Positions 5,481 to 6,049 of a DNA stretch of 6,049 bases are shown here, piece by piece (position 1 is the first letter of the stretch; each line of letters begins with the position of its first letter). The position numbers and the translations under genes were made by a program. The stretch covers positions 2,604 through 8,652 of the forward strand of contig DFGF01000018.1 in NCBI GenBank assembly GCA_002371715.1, in the 5' to 3' direction. The stretch comes from Prevotella sp. UBA3757. GTDB lineage: Bacteria; Bacteroidota; Bacteroidia; Bacteroidales; Bacteroidaceae. The notes under the pieces were generated by a model. It had not been told where the DNA came from and made no database searches. It saw only the letters and a program-made list of their open reading frames with translations.

Positions 5481-6049
5481 ATGGCTAAAAACGTTGAATT
5501 CAAGTATGCCCCGATGTTTCAGATGGGCAAGGACACGACGGAGTACCGCCTGTTGTCGAAAGAAGGCGTGACAACGTCAGAGTTTGAGGGAAAAGAAATT
5601 GTCAAGGTGTCCCCAGAGGCACTGACCTTGCTGGCCCAGCAGGCTTTCCACGATGTGGAGTTCATGCTGCGCCGCGAGCATAACCTGCAGGTGGCCCAGA
5701 TCCTGAAGGATCCGGAGGCTTCGGAGAACGATAAATATGTGGCCCTGCAGTTCCTGCGCAATGCTGAGGTGGCTGCCCGTGGCATCCTGCCCTTCTGTCA
5801 GGATACCGGTACGGCTATCATCCACGGCGAGAAGGGCCAGCAGGTGTGGACTGGTTTCGAGGACGAGGAGGCACTCTCGCTCGGCGTCTACAACACCTTT
5901 ACTCAGGACAATCTGCGCTATTCGCAGAACGCACCGCTCAATATGTACGACGAGGTGAACACGCGCTGCAACCTGCCCGCCCAGATTGACATCGAGGCCT
6001 GCGAGGGTGCTGAGTATCGCTTCGTGATGGTGGCCAAGGGTGGCGGTTC
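5481..6049 (+). CDS. fumA: Class I fumarate hydratase, N-terminal part (3' truncated by window edge)
   Basis: This enzyme interconverts fumarate and L-malate in the cytoplasm. In succinate-producing Bacteroidales it mainly runs toward fumarate, feeding fumarate reductase (family and pathway knowledge). The window holds 189 complete codons of a protein normally near 540-550 aa. The segment LPFCQDTGTA (103-112) includes C106, which corresponds to the first of three cysteines holding the catalytic [4Fe-4S] cluster; the other two lie beyond the edge. Further family signatures are NTFTQDNLRYSQNAPLNMYD (about 141-160) and NTRCNLPAQIDIEAC just after it. The last visible residues, VMVAKGGGF, lead into the usual GGG loop. 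Class I enzymes are inactivated by oxygen and superoxide, which fits an anaerobe. The ATG at 5481 follows an A/T-rich leader, and MAKNVEFKYAPMF resembles the family N-terminus. The gene is unrelated in function to the upstream peptidase. The symbol is by homology; fumA and fumB cannot be separated here. Confidence 0.95.
   Translation, partial: MAKNVEFKYAPMFQMGKDTTEYRLLSKEGVTTSEFEGKEIVKVSPEALTLLAQQAFHDVEFMLRREHNLQVAQILKDPEASENDKYVALQFLRNAEVAARGILPFCQDTGTAIIHGEKGQQVWTGFEDEEALSLGVYNTFTQDNLRYSQNAPLNMYDEVNTRCNLPAQIDIEACEGAEYRFVMVAKGGG

Noticed and set aside
1..6049. A novel multi-gene defence or biosynthetic system
   Set aside because: The recognised genes are housekeeping or widespread in the phylum, with no shared pathway and no mobile-element context.

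Overview
The window reads as ordinary chromosomal DNA from a member of the Bacteroidales, most likely Prevotellaceae (inference). Three things point there. The HflX C-terminus has the HVQKYPYNDFLY ending that I associate with Bacteroidetes. A DUF4954-type protein lies next to it. Start codons are preceded by A/T-rich leaders rather than clear Shine-Dalgarno sequences. Coding DNA is moderately GC-rich with G/C-rich third positions, which produces several long but spurious antisense frames.

Layout, all on the + strand: (1) 1-501, C-terminal part of the ribosome-associated GTPase HflX, cut by the left edge. (2) 548-2401, a complete 617-aa DUF4954-type protein with left-handed beta-helix-like repeats and no established function. 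(3) 2507-5404, a complete two-unit M16 (pitrilysin/insulinase-like) zinc peptidase of 965 aa with a lipoprotein signal peptide. (4) 5481-6049, N-terminal third of an oxygen-sensitive class I fumarate hydratase, cut by the right edge. The genes are co-directional with gaps of 46, 105 and 76 bp. They have no obvious common pathway (stress translation, unknown, envelope proteolysis, central carbon metabolism), so this looks like a housekeeping neighbourhood rather than a functional cassette. I see no RNA gene, CRISPR array, transposase or convincing intrinsic terminator.

The unusual content is in the junctions. Each intergenic gap begins at or shortly after the preceding stop codon with short-period repeats. 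There is a five-unit degenerate heptamer tract at 493-527, a four-unit heptamer tract at 2415-2442, and a looser GTAAA array at 5404-5433. The 2415-2442 heptamer recurs in inverse orientation at 2531-2558, inside the M16 gene, where it encodes the hydrophobic core of the lipoprotein signal peptide. Because the unit is 7 bp, gain or loss of one copy would shift the frame, and I traced both outcomes to stop codons within about ten codons. The two tracts also form a 26-bp imperfect inverted repeat (24/26) enclosing the start codon. A possible phase-variable or structure-controlled surface peptidase is the best lead here. No previously undescribed multi-gene system is evident.
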